A DNA stretch of 64,000 nucleotides from Mycobacterium alsense (GTDB lineage: Bacteria > Actinomycetota > Actinomycetes > Mycobacteriales > Mycobacteriaceae). Positions 12,090 through 21,559 of the stretch are shown here, piece by piece. The stretch's first letter is position 1. Each line of letters starts with the position of its first letter. The translations under genes and the position numbers were made by a program. The notes beneath the pieces were generated by a model. The model did no database searches. It was not told the DNA's origin and worked only from the letters and a program-made list of their open reading frames with translations. The stretch is taken from the NCBI RefSeq assembly GCF_002086635.1, contig NZ_MVHD01000028.1, forward strand, positions 1 to 64,000, read 5' to 3'.

Positions 12090-14123
12090 CTAGCCGATGT
12101 GCAGCGGGTCGATTTGCACCCGCACCGGCTCGTGGTTCTGCCGCGCGCTGAGCACACCGACGCCGCGCCGCAGGGCGACCGCCAGCGCCAGGCCGTCTTC
12201 GCGGCGGACCCGCACCAACATCCTCGTCACCGCCACCCCCGCGGGGGTTCCCGCCGGGCGGCGCACCCCCGGCGGCAGGTCCACCGGGCCGAGCACGTCG
12301 GCCCCCTCGGGCAACCGGGCCTCGTGCAGCAAAGCATCGACGGCGCCGGCCGCACCGTCGATGGCCGCCATGTGCACGGCCGGCGGCAGGCCGACCTCGG
12401 CGCGGGCGTTCAGCTCGGCCTCCGCGTGCCCCACGGGGTCCCAGCGGATCAGCGATTGGACTGTGGGGATTGAGGATTCGGCGACCGCCAGCACCACTCC
12501 GCCGTCGCCGCGCGGACGCACCAGGGCGGCGGCGGTCATCCAGCGCCACAGGGCGTCCTCGGCGGCGCGCAGATCCTGCCGGCCCAGCAACGCCCACGTG
12601 TCCAGCAACAGCGCCGCGCCGTACCCGCCCTCCGCGCGCGGTTCGGCACCGGGGGTGGCCACCACCAGCGCAGGGCGTGCGGCGACCTCGTCGACGATGG
12701 CGTCGCCCGCCGAGGTGACGACCGGTGTGCCCGCGAATGCGCGGCCGAGCTCCTCGGCGGTGCGCCGCGCCCCGACGACCACCGCGCGCACCGCGTCCGA
12801 CCCGCAGCGCGCGCACCGCAGCGCCGGTTCGGCGCGGCCGCACCAGCGACACACGGGTGTTTTCTGCGGCCGGTGCCCGGGGGCATCCTGCAACGACAAG
12901 GGCCCCGTGCACTGCCGGCAGCGGGCGATGGCGCGGCACCGCCCGCACGCCAGGGACGGGACATACCCGCGCCGCGGCACCTGCACCAGCACCGGCGCCC
13001 CGCCCTGGAGCGAGGAGCGCGCCGCGCGCAGCGCGATGGACGGGATGCGCGCGGTGCGGGCCGCGGGGTCGCGTGCCTCGGCGTAGCCGCTGTCGTCGAG
13101 GGCGATCACGCGCGGGGTACGCGCCCGCACCACCGGCCGCGCCGCGACGATGTCGTGCGCCCAGCCGCCGCGTACCAGCGCGTGGGCCTCGGCGGTCCGC
13201 GCGTAGCCGCCGATCAGTGCGGCGCACCGCGCCTGGTGGGCGCGCAGCATCGCCACCTCGCGGGCGTGCGGGTAGGGCGCGCGCGGCTCGGCCAGGCTGT
13301 CGTCGGCGTCGGCCCACAACAGGACCAGCCCCAAGTCGCTCAGCGGCGCGAACACCGCGCTGCGCGTGCCGATCACCAGCCGCGCCGTGCCCCGCAGCGC
13401 CGTCAGCCAGCGCCGGTAGCGCGCGGCGGGGCCCAGCCCCGCCGAGAGCGCCACCACGCACCGCTGGTCGATCCGCGCCGTCGCGGCGCGCCACAGCGTG
13501 TCCAGGTCGCGCTGGTCGGGCACGATCGCCAGCACCGAGCGCCCCGCCCGGATGGTTTGCGCCGCGGCCTCGGCGAAGCGCTCGGCCCATGGCTCGCCCG
13601 GCAGCGCCTGCCAGACGGCCCGGGCGGCGCGGGACTCGGCCAGCGCGGCCAGGAACTGCCCGCCGCGGCCGTAAGCCTGCCAGGCCGCGGGGTCGACCGG
13701 GCCGATCTGCGGCAGCGGCGGGGCGGCGACGGGCTCGCGCTCCGCCCGGGCGTGGCGGGGCGGGACGGCCAGCCGCAAGACGTCGGGCCGGGTGCCGGCG
13801 TAACGCGCCGCCACCGCGTCGACCAGGCGCCGGATCTCGGGGGTGAGCACCGGTTCGGGCGAGACGACGCGATCGAGCCAGCCCAGCTTGCCGGCGTGGT
13901 CGGTGTCGTTGCGGCGCTCCAGCACGAACCCGTCGACCAGGCGGCCGTGGAAGCGGACCCGCACCCGCACGCCGGGCTGGGCGTCGTCGGATTGCTCGGC
14001 CGACACCAGGTAGTCGAACTCGCGGTCGAGGTGGGGCACCGACAGCATCGGCAGCACCCGGGCAATGGGCTCGACGTCGACGGGGGTGCGCCGAGTTACC
14101 TTGCTAGCCAACGGGATCGACAA
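12090..14123 (-). CDS. priA: PriA-like primosomal protein N', helicase motifs degenerate
   Basis: A 677-residue homologue of replication-restart protein PriA. The N-terminal DNA-binding domain (PMLSVPHLDREFDYLV) and the cysteine-rich zinc region (CGRCRAIARCRQC and CRWCGRAEPALRCARCG) are intact. No Walker A lysine or DEAH box is present, with WADADD standing where DEAH is expected, as in other actinobacteria, so it probably lacks helicase activity and acts as a DNA-binding scaffold. The start is a TTG directly after the upstream stop, with GAAGG four bases before it. It is coupled to the YhhN gene upstream. Confidence 0.9.
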   Translation of the reverse strand: MSIPLASKVTRRTPVDVEPIARVLPMLSVPHLDREFDYLVSAEQSDDAQPGVRVRVRFHGRLVDGFVLERRNDTDHAGKLGWLDRVVSPEPVLTPEIRRLVDAVAARYAGTRPDVLRLAVPPRHARAEREPVAAPPLPQIGPVDPAAWQAYGRGGQFLAALAESRAARAVWQALPGEPWAERFAEAAAQTIRAGRSVLAIVPDQRDLDTLWRAATARIDQRCVVALSAGLGPAARYRRWLTALRGTARLVIGTRSAVFAPLSDLGLVLLWADADDSLAEPRAPYPHAREVAMLRAHQARCAALIGGYARTAEAHALVRGGWAHDIVAARPVVRARTPRVIALDDSGYAEARDPAARTARIPSIALRAARSSLQGGAPVLVQVPRRGYVPSLACGRCRAIARCRQCTGPLSLQDAPGHRPQKTPVCRWCGRAEPALRCARCGSDAVRAVVVGARRTAEELGRAFAGTPVVTSAGDAIVDEVAARPALVVATPGAEPRAEGGYGAALLLDTWALLGRQDLRAAEDALWRWMTAAALVRPRGDGGVVLAVAESSIPTVQSLIRWDPVGHAEAELNARAEVGLPPAVHMAAIDGAAGAVDALLHEARLPEGADVLGPVDLPPGVRRPAGTPAGVAVTRMLVRVRREDGLALAVALRRGVGVLSARQNHEPVRVQIDPLHIG

Positions 14124-14894
14124 CTAGCCTTCGTCGGCCTCGTACGGGGCGTCGTAGTCGTAGTCGTAGTCGTAGTCGTATCCGGGTTGGTCGTCGGGTT
14201 CCTCACGGCCGAAGAAGAACCCGGCGGTGATCAGGACCTGCGCCGCGGCGTACAGCCACCAGATGGGGACGGCCAGCGCGTCGTTGTAGAGGATGAACCG
14301 CCCGATGGCGATCATCGCGTCCGACACCGCAAAGCACACCGCGCCGACCGCGGTCCAGATCGTCGGCAGGTCCGCCAGCAGGGCCGCGCACACCATCGCC
14401 GTCAGCGCGATCATGTAGGCCGTCACCGGGACCGTCAGCTTGTCGCGGCCCAGGTGCGGCCAGAACCACGCCAGCAGCGACACCGACGCCAGGCACATCA
14501 GGACGATGGCGGCCAGTCGCGGCCGCGACGTCCGGGCCAGCGGAACCAGCGCGCCCAGGAAACACAAGTGCGCCAACAGGAATGCCGCCAGCCCCAGCCC
14601 GAAGGACATCGTCCACCAGGGGATGGCCAGCAGCCAGTCGCCGACGGCCGACAACAGCAGCGCCGGCATCAGCCACCGCCGCTCGCGCACGATGGGGTGC
14701 GCCACCGCGGCGACGGCCAACAACAGTGCCATCGCCGCCTTGAACGGCGGCTGCAGGACCCAATGGCCCGTCAGATCCGTTCCCGGCGGCGAGCGCAACG
14801 CAAGCACGGTCAAATAGACGCCGTAGGCGAGGCCCGCCCATCCGGCCACCACCCAGCCGCCGGACACCAGGCGAGGTGCGTACGGTACTTCCAT
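14124..14894 (-). CDS. YhhN/lysoplasmalogenase-family membrane protein (Rv1401 homologue)
   Basis: A 256-residue polytopic protein with about eight hydrophobic helices and the YhhN-family features [13 protein letters not shown] and [10 protein letters not shown], where conserved Asp residues sit in the membrane. Eukaryotic members (TMEM86) hydrolyse lysoplasmalogens; the bacterial substrate is unknown. The C terminus ends in an acidic tail with five DY repeats from a hexanucleotide repeat. The ATG at 14894 interlocks with the divergent esterase ATG at 14893. The frame stays open upstream to 14948, but that would overlap the esterase coding sequence. It is directly followed by priA. Confidence 0.85.
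   Translation of the reverse strand: MEVPYAPRLVSGGWVVAGWAGLAYGVYLTVLALRSPPGTDLTGHWVLQPPFKAAMALLLAVAAVAHPIVRERRWLMPALLLSAVGDWLLAIPWWTMSFGLGLAAFLLAHLCFLGALVPLARTSRPRLAAIVLMCLASVSLLAWFWPHLGRDKLTVPVTAYMIALTAMVCAALLADLPTIWTAVGAVCFAVSDAMIAIGRFILYNDALAVPIWWLYAAAQVLITAGFFFGREEPDDQPGYDYDYDYDYDAPYEADEG
14151..14180. repeat. hexanucleotide repeat (GTCGTA) x5 encoding DY repeats
   Basis: Five uninterrupted GTCGTA units on the plus strand encode [10 protein letters not shown] near the C terminus of the minus-strand YhhN protein. Unit gain or loss would keep the frame. Confidence 0.9.
14881..14892 (+). promoter_or_regulatory. predicted -10 box and leaderless start of the LipI-type gene
   Basis: TACGGT at 14881-14886, 6 nt, then the ATG at 14893. 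Confidence 0.45.
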
Positions 14895-15876
14895 GCCCAG
14901 CTTGGACACCACTGAGGAAAACCCTGGAAACCCTGGCATCGACCCCATCCTGCTGAAGGTACTGGATGCGGTTCCCTTCCGGCTATCAACCGAAGATGGT
15001 GTCGAGGCGGCGCGTCAGCGGCTACGCGACCTGCCCCGTCGGCCGCTGCACCCCGAACTGCGGGTCGAGGACCGCGACATCCCGGGCCCCGGCGGACCCC
15101 TCGGCCTACGGATCTATTGGCCCTCAGCCCATCCCGGGGCGGCCGCGCCCCTGGTCCTGTTCTTCCACGGCGGTGGCTTCGTCGTCGGCGACCTCGACAC
15201 GCACGACGGCACGGCGCGCCAGCACGCGGTCGGCGCCGAGGCGATCGTGGTGTCCGTCGACTACCGGCTGGCGCCGGAGCACCCCTACCCCGCCGCCGTC
15301 GAAGACGCTTGGGCCGCAACGCTGTGGGTGACCGAGCACGGCCGCGAGATCGGCGCGGACACCACCCGGATGGCGGTTGCCGGCGATTCGGCCGGCGGGA
15401 CCATCGCCGCGGCCACCGCGCAGCGCGCCCGCGATGCCGTCGAGGAGGCCTCGCCGGCCTTGCTCTTCCAGCTGCTGTGGTACCCGTCCACGACGTGGGA
15501 CTCGTCGCTGCCGTCGTTCACCGAGAACGCCGCCGCGCCGATCCTCGACTCCCGGGCCATCGCCGCGTTCTCGCGTTGGTACGCAGGCGAAGTCGACCTG
15601 TCCGACCCGCCGGCGGGCATGGCGCCGGCACGGGCGAAGAACCTGGCCGGCCTGCCGCCGGCCTATATCGGCGTGGCGGGCCACGACCCGCTACGGGACG
15701 ACGGCATCCGCTACGGCCAGTTGCTGGCGGCCGCCGGCGTGCCCGTGGAAGTGCACAACGCCGAGACGATGGTGCACGGCTACCTGGGTTACGCGGGGGT
15801 GGTGCCCGCGGCCACGGCCGCGATGGATCGTGGGCTGGCGGCGCTGAAGAACGCGCTGCACCCCCAGCGCGGCTAG
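14893..15876 (+). CDS. lipI: alpha/beta-hydrolase esterase, hormone-sensitive lipase family (LipI/LipH type)
   Basis: A 327-residue carboxylesterase. The oxyanion-hole motif HGGGF, nucleophile elbow GDSAGG, catalytic Asp in GHDPLRDD and His in VHGYLG form the complete HSL-family set, with the canonical [13 protein letters not shown] between them. It probably hydrolyses short-chain acyl esters in the cytosol; the natural substrate is unknown. It is divergent from the YhhN gene, as lipI is from Rv1401 in M. tuberculosis, with overlapping ATGs. Only one such esterase is present where M. tuberculosis has lipH and lipI. Its TAG stop interlocks with that of the convergent AraC gene through CTAG. 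Confidence 0.9.
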   Translation: MPSLDTTEENPGNPGIDPILLKVLDAVPFRLSTEDGVEAARQRLRDLPRRPLHPELRVEDRDIPGPGGPLGLRIYWPSAHPGAAAPLVLFFHGGGFVVGDLDTHDGTARQHAVGAEAIVVSVDYRLAPEHPYPAAVEDAWAATLWVTEHGREIGADTTRMAVAGDSAGGTIAAATAQRARDAVEEASPALLFQLLWYPSTTWDSSLPSFTENAAAPILDSRAIAAFSRWYAGEVDLSDPPAGMAPARAKNLAGLPPAYIGVAGHDPLRDDGIRYGQLLAAAGVPVEVHNAETMVHGYLGYAGVVPAATAAMDRGLAALKNALHPQRG

Positions 15877-16898
15877 CCCCGGCGCGAGTATTCGCTGGGC
15901 GCCACGCCGTGCCAGCGCTTGAACGCGTGCGAGAACGTCGAGACCTCGGTGTAACCCAGCCGGGTGGACGCCTCCTCCACGGTCAGCCCGACGTTGCGCA
16001 ACAAATCGACGGCCACCGCTGACCGCGCCTCGCTCAGCAGGGACCGAAACGACGTGCCCTCCGCGGCGAGGCGGCGGCGCAGCGTGCGCGGATGAATATC
16101 GAGCTCGCCGGCGACGTCGGGAAGGGTCGGGAAAACGCCGGAGTCGCGGAACAGCTTGCTGCGCACCAGCGCGGTGATGCCGCGGCGCTGCTCGATGCTC
16201 TGCATCAGCACTTCGCACTGCGCCATGCACGTTTCGAGGGTGTGCCGGTCGGCCTGCGGCAGCGGCTCGTCGAACATGGCGCGCGGGAAGTGCAACCGGC
16301 TGTGCGCCCGGCCGAAGCGGACATCGTGTATCGGCACGAGCTCGAGCAGTGGCCGCAGCAACTCCTCGTCGACCGCCAGTTCCGCCGTCACTTCGTCGGC
16401 GTACTTCTCGGCCGCCTGCACCGCGAAACTCACTGTGGTCGTGATGATCCCGGCGATGTCGCGCTCGATGAAGAAACCCCGCACGTCGGCGGGCAGGTGG
16501 TCGGCGTCGAGTTCGATCACGCAGTCCTCGGCGGTTTCGAACAGCGCGAGGTCGATGTGCAACATCGTCAGCGCGAAGTACCGCATCGCGATCGAAAACA
16601 ATTCCCGCAGGGTGCCACACGACATCACCGCGAACCCGAACAGCCCGAAATGGGTGAGCGTGAACCGGCTGCCCACGTCGACGCCGGCGCCGGCCTCCGA
16701 CGGGAGCCGGGCCAGTAGCCGGCGCACCGCTTCGATCTCGTCGAGCGCGCTGACCATCGCGTCCGCCCTGTCGAGGTCGGCGGGGTCGATGGCGGTCCCG
16801 GCCAGCACGTCGCGGGTCGGCACCCCGCGTTCGTTGGCCACCTCGCACAGCACCCGGGTCGCATACACCGGGTGCGCGAGCGCCGACGGATGTCTCAC
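15873..16898 (-). CDS. AraC-family transcriptional regulator (Rv1395 homologue)
   Basis: A 341-residue regulator with an N-terminal arabinose-binding-like (DUF4135/OruR type) domain and two C-terminal HTHs: [21 protein letters not shown] and [23 protein letters not shown], ending in GVAPSEYSR. In M. tuberculosis the orthologue activates the adjacent divergent P450 gene cyp132 and represses itself; the same divergent pair is present here with a 74-bp intergenic region. The start is a GTG. The inducer is unknown. Confidence 0.92.
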   Translation of the reverse strand: MRHPSALAHPVYATRVLCEVANERGVPTRDVLAGTAIDPADLDRADAMVSALDEIEAVRRLLARLPSEAGAGVDVGSRFTLTHFGLFGFAVMSCGTLRELFSIAMRYFALTMLHIDLALFETAEDCVIELDADHLPADVRGFFIERDIAGIITTTVSFAVQAAEKYADEVTAELAVDEELLRPLLELVPIHDVRFGRAHSRLHFPRAMFDEPLPQADRHTLETCMAQCEVLMQSIEQRRGITALVRSKLFRDSGVFPTLPDVAGELDIHPRTLRRRLAAEGTSFRSLLSEARSAVAVDLLRNVGLTVEEASTRLGYTEVSTFSHAFKRWHGVAPSEYSRRG

Positions 16899-16960
16899 GG
16901 CTGTCCTAAAGTCCCAACTGTCTGTCCGATAATCTCATTACCGGCGCCTCGCGTCATCCC

Positions 16961-16972
16961 TACAGTGGAGTC
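16961..16972 (+). promoter_or_regulatory. predicted -10 box upstream of the P450 gene
   Basis: TACAGT at 16961-16966, 6 nt, then the ATG at 16973. A GTGGAG Shine-Dalgarno-like element overlaps it, so leadered initiation is also possible. Confidence 0.35.
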
Positions 16973-18361
16973 ATGGCGACCCTCACCGTCGAGCGCCTCC
17001 CCGGAACGCCGGCCGCCCGCCTGGGTTCCTGGACGATGACCCGCGAGGCCCTCACCGTCGGGTTCGATGTGGGCGACCGGTTCCTGGGCCGGCTACGCGG
17101 CCGCGACATGGTTCGATTCCGCTGCGCCGGTAGGCGTTTCGTCTCGATCAGCCATCCCGAGTACGTCGACCACGTCCTCCACGAGGCGCGGCTGAAATAC
17201 GTCAAGTCCACCGAGTACGAGCCCATTCGGGCCACGGCGGGCATCAATTTGCTCACCGACGAGGGCGATTCCTGGGCCGCGCACCGCGGCGCGCTGAACC
17301 CGACCTTCGCCCGTCGGCACCTGAACGGCATCGTCGACCTCATGATCGATCCGATCACCGGCGTCACCGACGCCCTGAAATCGGGCGTGGGGTTCGACAT
17401 CCACGAGACGATGGTCGAGGCGACCCTGCGGGTGGTCGCCAATTCCCTGTTCAGCCAGGACTTCGGGCCCCTCGTGCAGAGCATGAACGACCTGGCGACC
17501 CGCGGCCTGCGGCACGCCGAGCGGCTGCAGCGGCTCGGGCTGTGGGGCCTGATGCCGGCGCCGGTCTACGACGCCCTGCACTGGCTGGCCTTCTCCGGCG
17601 TGCGCCTGCCGCCGCCATTGCGCGACATGCAGGACATCACGCTGACGCTGGACCGCGCGGTCAACGCGGTGATCGATCGCCGGCTGGCGCACCCCACCGA
17701 CTCCGCCGACCTGCTCAACGTGCTGCTGCGCGCCGACGGAGGGCGGTGGCCGCGCCGGCGGATCCGCGACGAGGCGCTGACGTTCATGCTCGCCGGCCAT
17801 GAGACCACCGCGAACTCCATGTCGTGGTTCTGGTACCTGATGGCCCTGCACCCGCGGGCGCGCGAGAAGATGCTCGCCGAAATCGACGACGTGCTCGGCA
17901 CGCGCCGCCCGACCGCCGACGACCTGGGCAGGCTGCCGTGGACCACCGCATGCCTGCAGGAGTCGCAGCGCTACTACTCCGCGGTGTGGATCATCTCGCG
18001 GCGGGCCGTCGAGGACGACGTCATCGCGGGGCACCGCATCCGGCGCGGCACCACCGTCATCATTCCTATCCACCACATTCATCACGACGCGCGCTGGTGG
18101 CCCGAGCCGGAAACCTTCGATCCGGGCCGCTTCTGCCCGCCGGACAAAGACCGCCCGCGCTCGGCGTACCTGCCGTTCGGCGGCGGTCGGCGCATCTGCA
18201 TCGGGCAGAGCTTCGCCCTGATGGAGATGGTGCTGATGGCGGCGATCATGAGTCAGCGCTTCGTCTTCGATCTCGCCCCGGGCCATCCCGTCGAACCCGA
18301 GGCAACCATGACCCTGCGGCCGAAGCGCGGGGTGCACGTCATCGGAAGCAGGCGCACATGA
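16973..18361 (+). CDS. cyp132: cytochrome P450 (CYP132 type)
   Basis: A 462-residue heme-thiolate monooxygenase. The I-helix oxygen-binding motif AGHETT (274-279), ExxR as ESQR (330-333) and the heme loop FGGGRRICIG with proximal Cys409 are all intact. Sequence style and length resemble CYP4/CYP102-like fatty-acid hydroxylases, which is where CYP132 groups; the substrate is not known. It is preceded by its divergent AraC regulator and followed, with a 4-bp ATGA overlap, by a flavin monooxygenase, so the two oxidases are co-translated. No ferredoxin is adjacent. Confidence 0.93.
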   Translation: MATLTVERLPGTPAARLGSWTMTREALTVGFDVGDRFLGRLRGRDMVRFRCAGRRFVSISHPEYVDHVLHEARLKYVKSTEYEPIRATAGINLLTDEGDSWAAHRGALNPTFARRHLNGIVDLMIDPITGVTDALKSGVGFDIHETMVEATLRVVANSLFSQDFGPLVQSMNDLATRGLRHAERLQRLGLWGLMPAPVYDALHWLAFSGVRLPPPLRDMQDITLTLDRAVNAVIDRRLAHPTDSADLLNVLLRADGGRWPRRRIRDEALTFMLAGHETTANSMSWFWYLMALHPRAREKMLAEIDDVLGTRRPTADDLGRLPWTTACLQESQRYYSAVWIISRRAVEDDVIAGHRIRRGTTVIIPIHHIHHDARWWPEPETFDPGRFCPPDKDRPRSAYLPFGGGRRICIGQSFALMEMVLMAAIMSQRFVFDLAPGHPVEPEATMTLRPKRGVHVIGSRRT

Positions 18362-19842
18362 GTGTTCAACCCGACTACGACACCCTGATCGTCGGCGCCG
18401 GATTCTCCGGGATCGGCGCGGCGATCAAGCTGGACAAGGCGGGACTGTCGAACTACCTGGTGATCGAGGCCGGCGACGGCGTGGGCGGCACCTGGCACTG
18501 GAACACCTATCCCGGTATCGCCGTGGATATTCCGTCGTTTTCCTATCAGTTCTCCTTCGAGCAGAGCCCGCGCTGGTCGCGGACTTACGCCCCGGGCCGC
18601 GAGTTGAAGGCCTACGCCGAACACTGCGCCGACAAGTACGGCCTGCGCTCGCGGATCCGGCTCAACACCAAGGTGCTCACCGCTGAATTCGACGACGAGC
18701 ACCACCTGTGGCGGGTGCAGACCGATCCCGGCGGGGCGGTCACGGCCCGGTTTCTGATCAGTGCCAGCGGCGTGCTGACCGTGCCCAAGCTGCCCGACAT
18801 CGACGGCGTGGACTCCTTCGCCGGCACCACCATGCACACCGCGCGCTGGGACCACGGCCAGGACCTGTCCGGCAAGCGCGTCGCGATCATCGGCACCGGC
18901 GCCTCGGCCGTGCAGGTCATCCCCGAGATCGCGCCGATTGTCGCCCACCTCACCGTGTTTCAGCGCACCCCGATCTGGTGCTTCCCCAAGTTCGACGTAC
19001 CGCTGCCGCCGCCGATCCGCCTCGCGATGCGCATCCCCGGCGGCAGGCTGGTCCAGCGGCTGATCAGCCAGGCCTTCGTCGAGCTGACCTTCCCCCTCGC
19101 GGCCCAGTACTTCACCGTGTTCCCCCTGGCCAAGCGGATGGCCGCCGCCGGCCGCAGCTACCTGAGGCAACAGGTCAAAGACCCCGTGGTGCGCGAGCAA
19201 CTGACCCCGCAATACGCCGTGGGGTGCAAGCGGCCCGGCTTCCACAACGGCTACCTGGCCACCTTCAACCGCGACAACGTGCGGCTGGTCACCGAGCCGA
19301 TCGGCAAGATCACCCCGTCGGCGGTGGCCACCACCGATGGCGAGAGCCACGAGATAGACGTGCTGATCCTGGCGACCGGGTTCAAGGTGATGGACACCGA
19401 CAACGTCCCCACCTTCTCCGTCACCGGAAGCGGCGGCCGATCACTGAGCCGGTTCTGGGACGAGCACCGGCTGCAGGCCTACGAGGGCGTCAGTGTCCCG
19501 GGCTTCCCGAACATGTTCACCGTGTTCGGCCCCTACGGGTACGTCGGCTCTTCGTATTTCGCGCTCATCGAGACGCAGACCCATCACATCGTGCGCTGCC
19601 TCAAGCGGGCCCGCCGCGACCGCGCGACCCGCGTCGAGGTCACCGAGGAGGCCAACGACCGGTACTTCGCCGAGATGATGCGCAAGCGCCACCGCCAGAT
19701 CTTCTGGCAGGACAGCTGCAAACTGGCCAACAGCTACTACTTCGACAAGAACGGCGACGTGCCGCTGCGCCCCGCCACCACCGTGGAGACCTACTGGCGC
19801 AGTAGGCGGTTCCGGCTCGACGACTACCGGTTCACCGCCTGA
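18358..19842 (+). CDS. flavin-containing/Baeyer-Villiger-type monooxygenase (Rv1393c homologue)
   Basis: A 494-residue class B flavoprotein monooxygenase. It has the FAD motif GAGFSG (13-18), the BVMO fingerprint FxGxxxHxxxW as FAGTTMHTARWD (about 154-165), and a second Rossmann motif GTGASAVQ for NADPH. It therefore probably inserts oxygen next to a ketone or oxidises a heteroatom. The substrate may be the product of the overlapping upstream P450; that is inferred from the ATGA overlap and co-direction. It ends 6 bp before the convergent GMC gene. Confidence 0.92.
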   Translation: MSVQPDYDTLIVGAGFSGIGAAIKLDKAGLSNYLVIEAGDGVGGTWHWNTYPGIAVDIPSFSYQFSFEQSPRWSRTYAPGRELKAYAEHCADKYGLRSRIRLNTKVLTAEFDDEHHLWRVQTDPGGAVTARFLISASGVLTVPKLPDIDGVDSFAGTTMHTARWDHGQDLSGKRVAIIGTGASAVQVIPEIAPIVAHLTVFQRTPIWCFPKFDVPLPPPIRLAMRIPGGRLVQRLISQAFVELTFPLAAQYFTVFPLAKRMAAAGRSYLRQQVKDPVVREQLTPQYAVGCKRPGFHNGYLATFNRDNVRLVTEPIGKITPSAVATTDGESHEIDVLILATGFKVMDTDNVPTFSVTGSGGRSLSRFWDEHRLQAYEGVSVPGFPNMFTVFGPYGYVGSSYFALIETQTHHIVRCLKRARRDRATRVEVTEEANDRYFAEMMRKRHRQIFWQDSCKLANSYYFDKNGDVPLRPATTVETYWRSRRFRLDDYRFTA

Positions 19843-19848
19843 GCGGCC

Positions 19849-21471
19849 CTAGTCCCTGCGGCCCTGCAGGATCCCCTCGATGTTGCGTTCGGCCAGCGCG
19901 GTGATCGACATGAACGGGTTGCAGCCCAGGTACCCCGGCAGCAGCGACGCGTCGTTGACGAAGAGGTTGTCGTAGCCCTTCACCCGCCCGTAGCCGTCGG
20001 TGGCCCTGCCCCGGACCACCCCGCCGAGCGGGTGAACGGTGTTGGGCGCGAAGGCCTTTCCCTCGAAAAGATCGTCGCGGTAGTCCACGTCGTTGGCCTG
20101 CGTCACCCTGTCGAACACCAGCTGCGCCCGCTCGCGCAGGTTATCCGTATGGCCCTCCGGCCAGTCGATGACGACCGAGTCGTTGGCTCGGTCGTAGACG
20201 ATCTCGGCGCGGTCGCCGGTGCGCACCATCGCGTAGTAGCCAAGCGCGAACGTCTCCACCGGCAGGGGCAGCGAGAACATGCTGGCGTACACCGGGTTGT
20301 CCGGATCGTCGCGACCGTCGAGGTTGATGATGCCCATCAGGGACTGCTCGGTGCCCGCGGGGTCGCTGGGCGCCAGCATGTGGGAGACCATGATGTCGCC
20401 ATTGTTGCCGTAGCCGCGGCCGACCTCGTCGTTCAGGTGGGGCAGGCCGCCGGTTTCCCGGGCGCGCAGCAGCAGCTCGTTCGTGCCGAGCACGCCGGCG
20501 CTGAGATACAGCTGGTCGCAGCCGATTTCGGCATCGGCGACCTTCTTGCCGAACCGGTCGATCTCGTGGGTGGAGACCACATATTCGCCCGACCGCTCCC
20601 GGCGGATGCCGGTCACCCGGGTGAGCGGCTTGAGGCTGACCTTGCCCGTCGCCAGCGCGGCCGCGATGTACGTCTGGTCGACGCTGCCCACCCTGCCGTA
20701 GTTGTTGCCGTACTGCTGCTCGAAGTTCAGCGCCGAGCGCGGAACCAGTTCCGCCTCTTCGCGTTGCATGTAGTCGAACGAGTACGCGCTGCCGTTGTAG
20801 TCCACGCCGTAGCCGGCGGCGTCGGCGTACTGCCGTCCCACCCGGGCGTATTGGAACCAGGGCGTCCTTTCGAACCAGTCCATGTCGCGGTAGCTGATGC
20901 GCAGCATGGTCTTGGCGCGTTCGATGTACGTCCCGAGGAAGTCGTCGGGGTCGATATCCGGAAAGGTCGCGCGGACCTGGTCTGGCGTCGGGATCGCCGC
21001 GATCGCGGCGTTGACCATCGAGCCGCCGCCGACGGCCGCCCCGCGGAACACCGTGTGCGCGCCGTGCACCACCTTCTCGCAGATGCCGGCCTGCACCGGT
21101 TGCGGCGACGGCGAGTGCTTGGCCACCTCGGCGATGGACACGCCCCGGTACGACGGCACCAGGCTGGGCGGGACCGAGGTGAACCAGCCCGCGCGGTTGT
21201 CGGCGGGCACCATCCGCGAGAAGCGCTTGCCGTCCTCGTCCGGGGTGTTCCACCACCGGCCCCGCTCCAGGATCAGCGTTTCGACGCCGGCCTGGCCGAG
21301 CCGCAGCGCCGACACCCCGCCGCCGTACCCGCTGCCGACGACGATCGCCCGGTAGTGGGCGCGCATCGCGCTCGCGGCCGCTCGCCGAGTCCCGAGTTCG
21401 ATCCCGGCCCCCAGGCCGCCCGCGACGACGCCCGCGGCGGCACCGAGGAAGCGCCTCCGGGAGAGAGCCAT
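19849..21471 (-). CDS. GMC-family FAD oxidoreductase, cholesterol-oxidase-like, Tat-exported
   Basis: A 540-residue protein with a twin-arginine signal (LSRRRFLGAAAG), the FAD motif GSGYGGG (46-52) and C-terminal HPLGG with His480 and CNPF with Asn518, matching the catalytic His447 and Asn485 of Streptomyces cholesterol oxidase. Family-specific segments (YMQREEAELVPRSAL, YGNNYG) also match. The position of that enzyme's Glu361, the isomerisation base, appears to be Ser397 here, so oxidation without isomerisation is possible. Substrate is inferred as a sterol or related alcohol. The start ATG at 21471 has GGAGG five bases upstream; an upstream TTG at 21489 is less likely. It has no counterpart at this locus in M. 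tuberculosis. Confidence 0.85.
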   Translation of the reverse strand: MALSRRRFLGAAAGVVAGGLGAGIELGTRRAAASAMRAHYRAIVVGSGYGGGVSALRLGQAGVETLILERGRWWNTPDEDGKRFSRMVPADNRAGWFTSVPPSLVPSYRGVSIAEVAKHSPSPQPVQAGICEKVVHGAHTVFRGAAVGGGSMVNAAIAAIPTPDQVRATFPDIDPDDFLGTYIERAKTMLRISYRDMDWFERTPWFQYARVGRQYADAAGYGVDYNGSAYSFDYMQREEAELVPRSALNFEQQYGNNYGRVGSVDQTYIAAALATGKVSLKPLTRVTGIRRERSGEYVVSTHEIDRFGKKVADAEIGCDQLYLSAGVLGTNELLLRARETGGLPHLNDEVGRGYGNNGDIMVSHMLAPSDPAGTEQSLMGIINLDGRDDPDNPVYASMFSLPLPVETFALGYYAMVRTGDRAEIVYDRANDSVVIDWPEGHTDNLRERAQLVFDRVTQANDVDYRDDLFEGKAFAPNTVHPLGGVVRGRATDGYGRVKGYDNLFVNDASLLPGYLGCNPFMSITALAERNIEGILQGRRD

Positions 21472-21519
21472 CCCCGCCTCCGGTCCCAACAGACTGTGAT
21501 TTAACTAACTACCCTCTAA

Positions 21520-21536
21520 GCATACTGTAAGTATGC
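21520..21536. promoter_or_regulatory. perfect 7-3-7 inverted-repeat operator overlapping the alkB -10 region
   Basis: GCATACT-GTA-AGTATGC is a perfect palindrome. CATACT within it resembles a -10 box, with TTAACT as a weak -35 about 15 bp upstream. The geometry suits a TetR-type repressor; no regulator gene is adjacent. Confidence 0.55.
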
Positions 21537-21559
21537 GAACTGCGCTATGGTGGGTGGGC

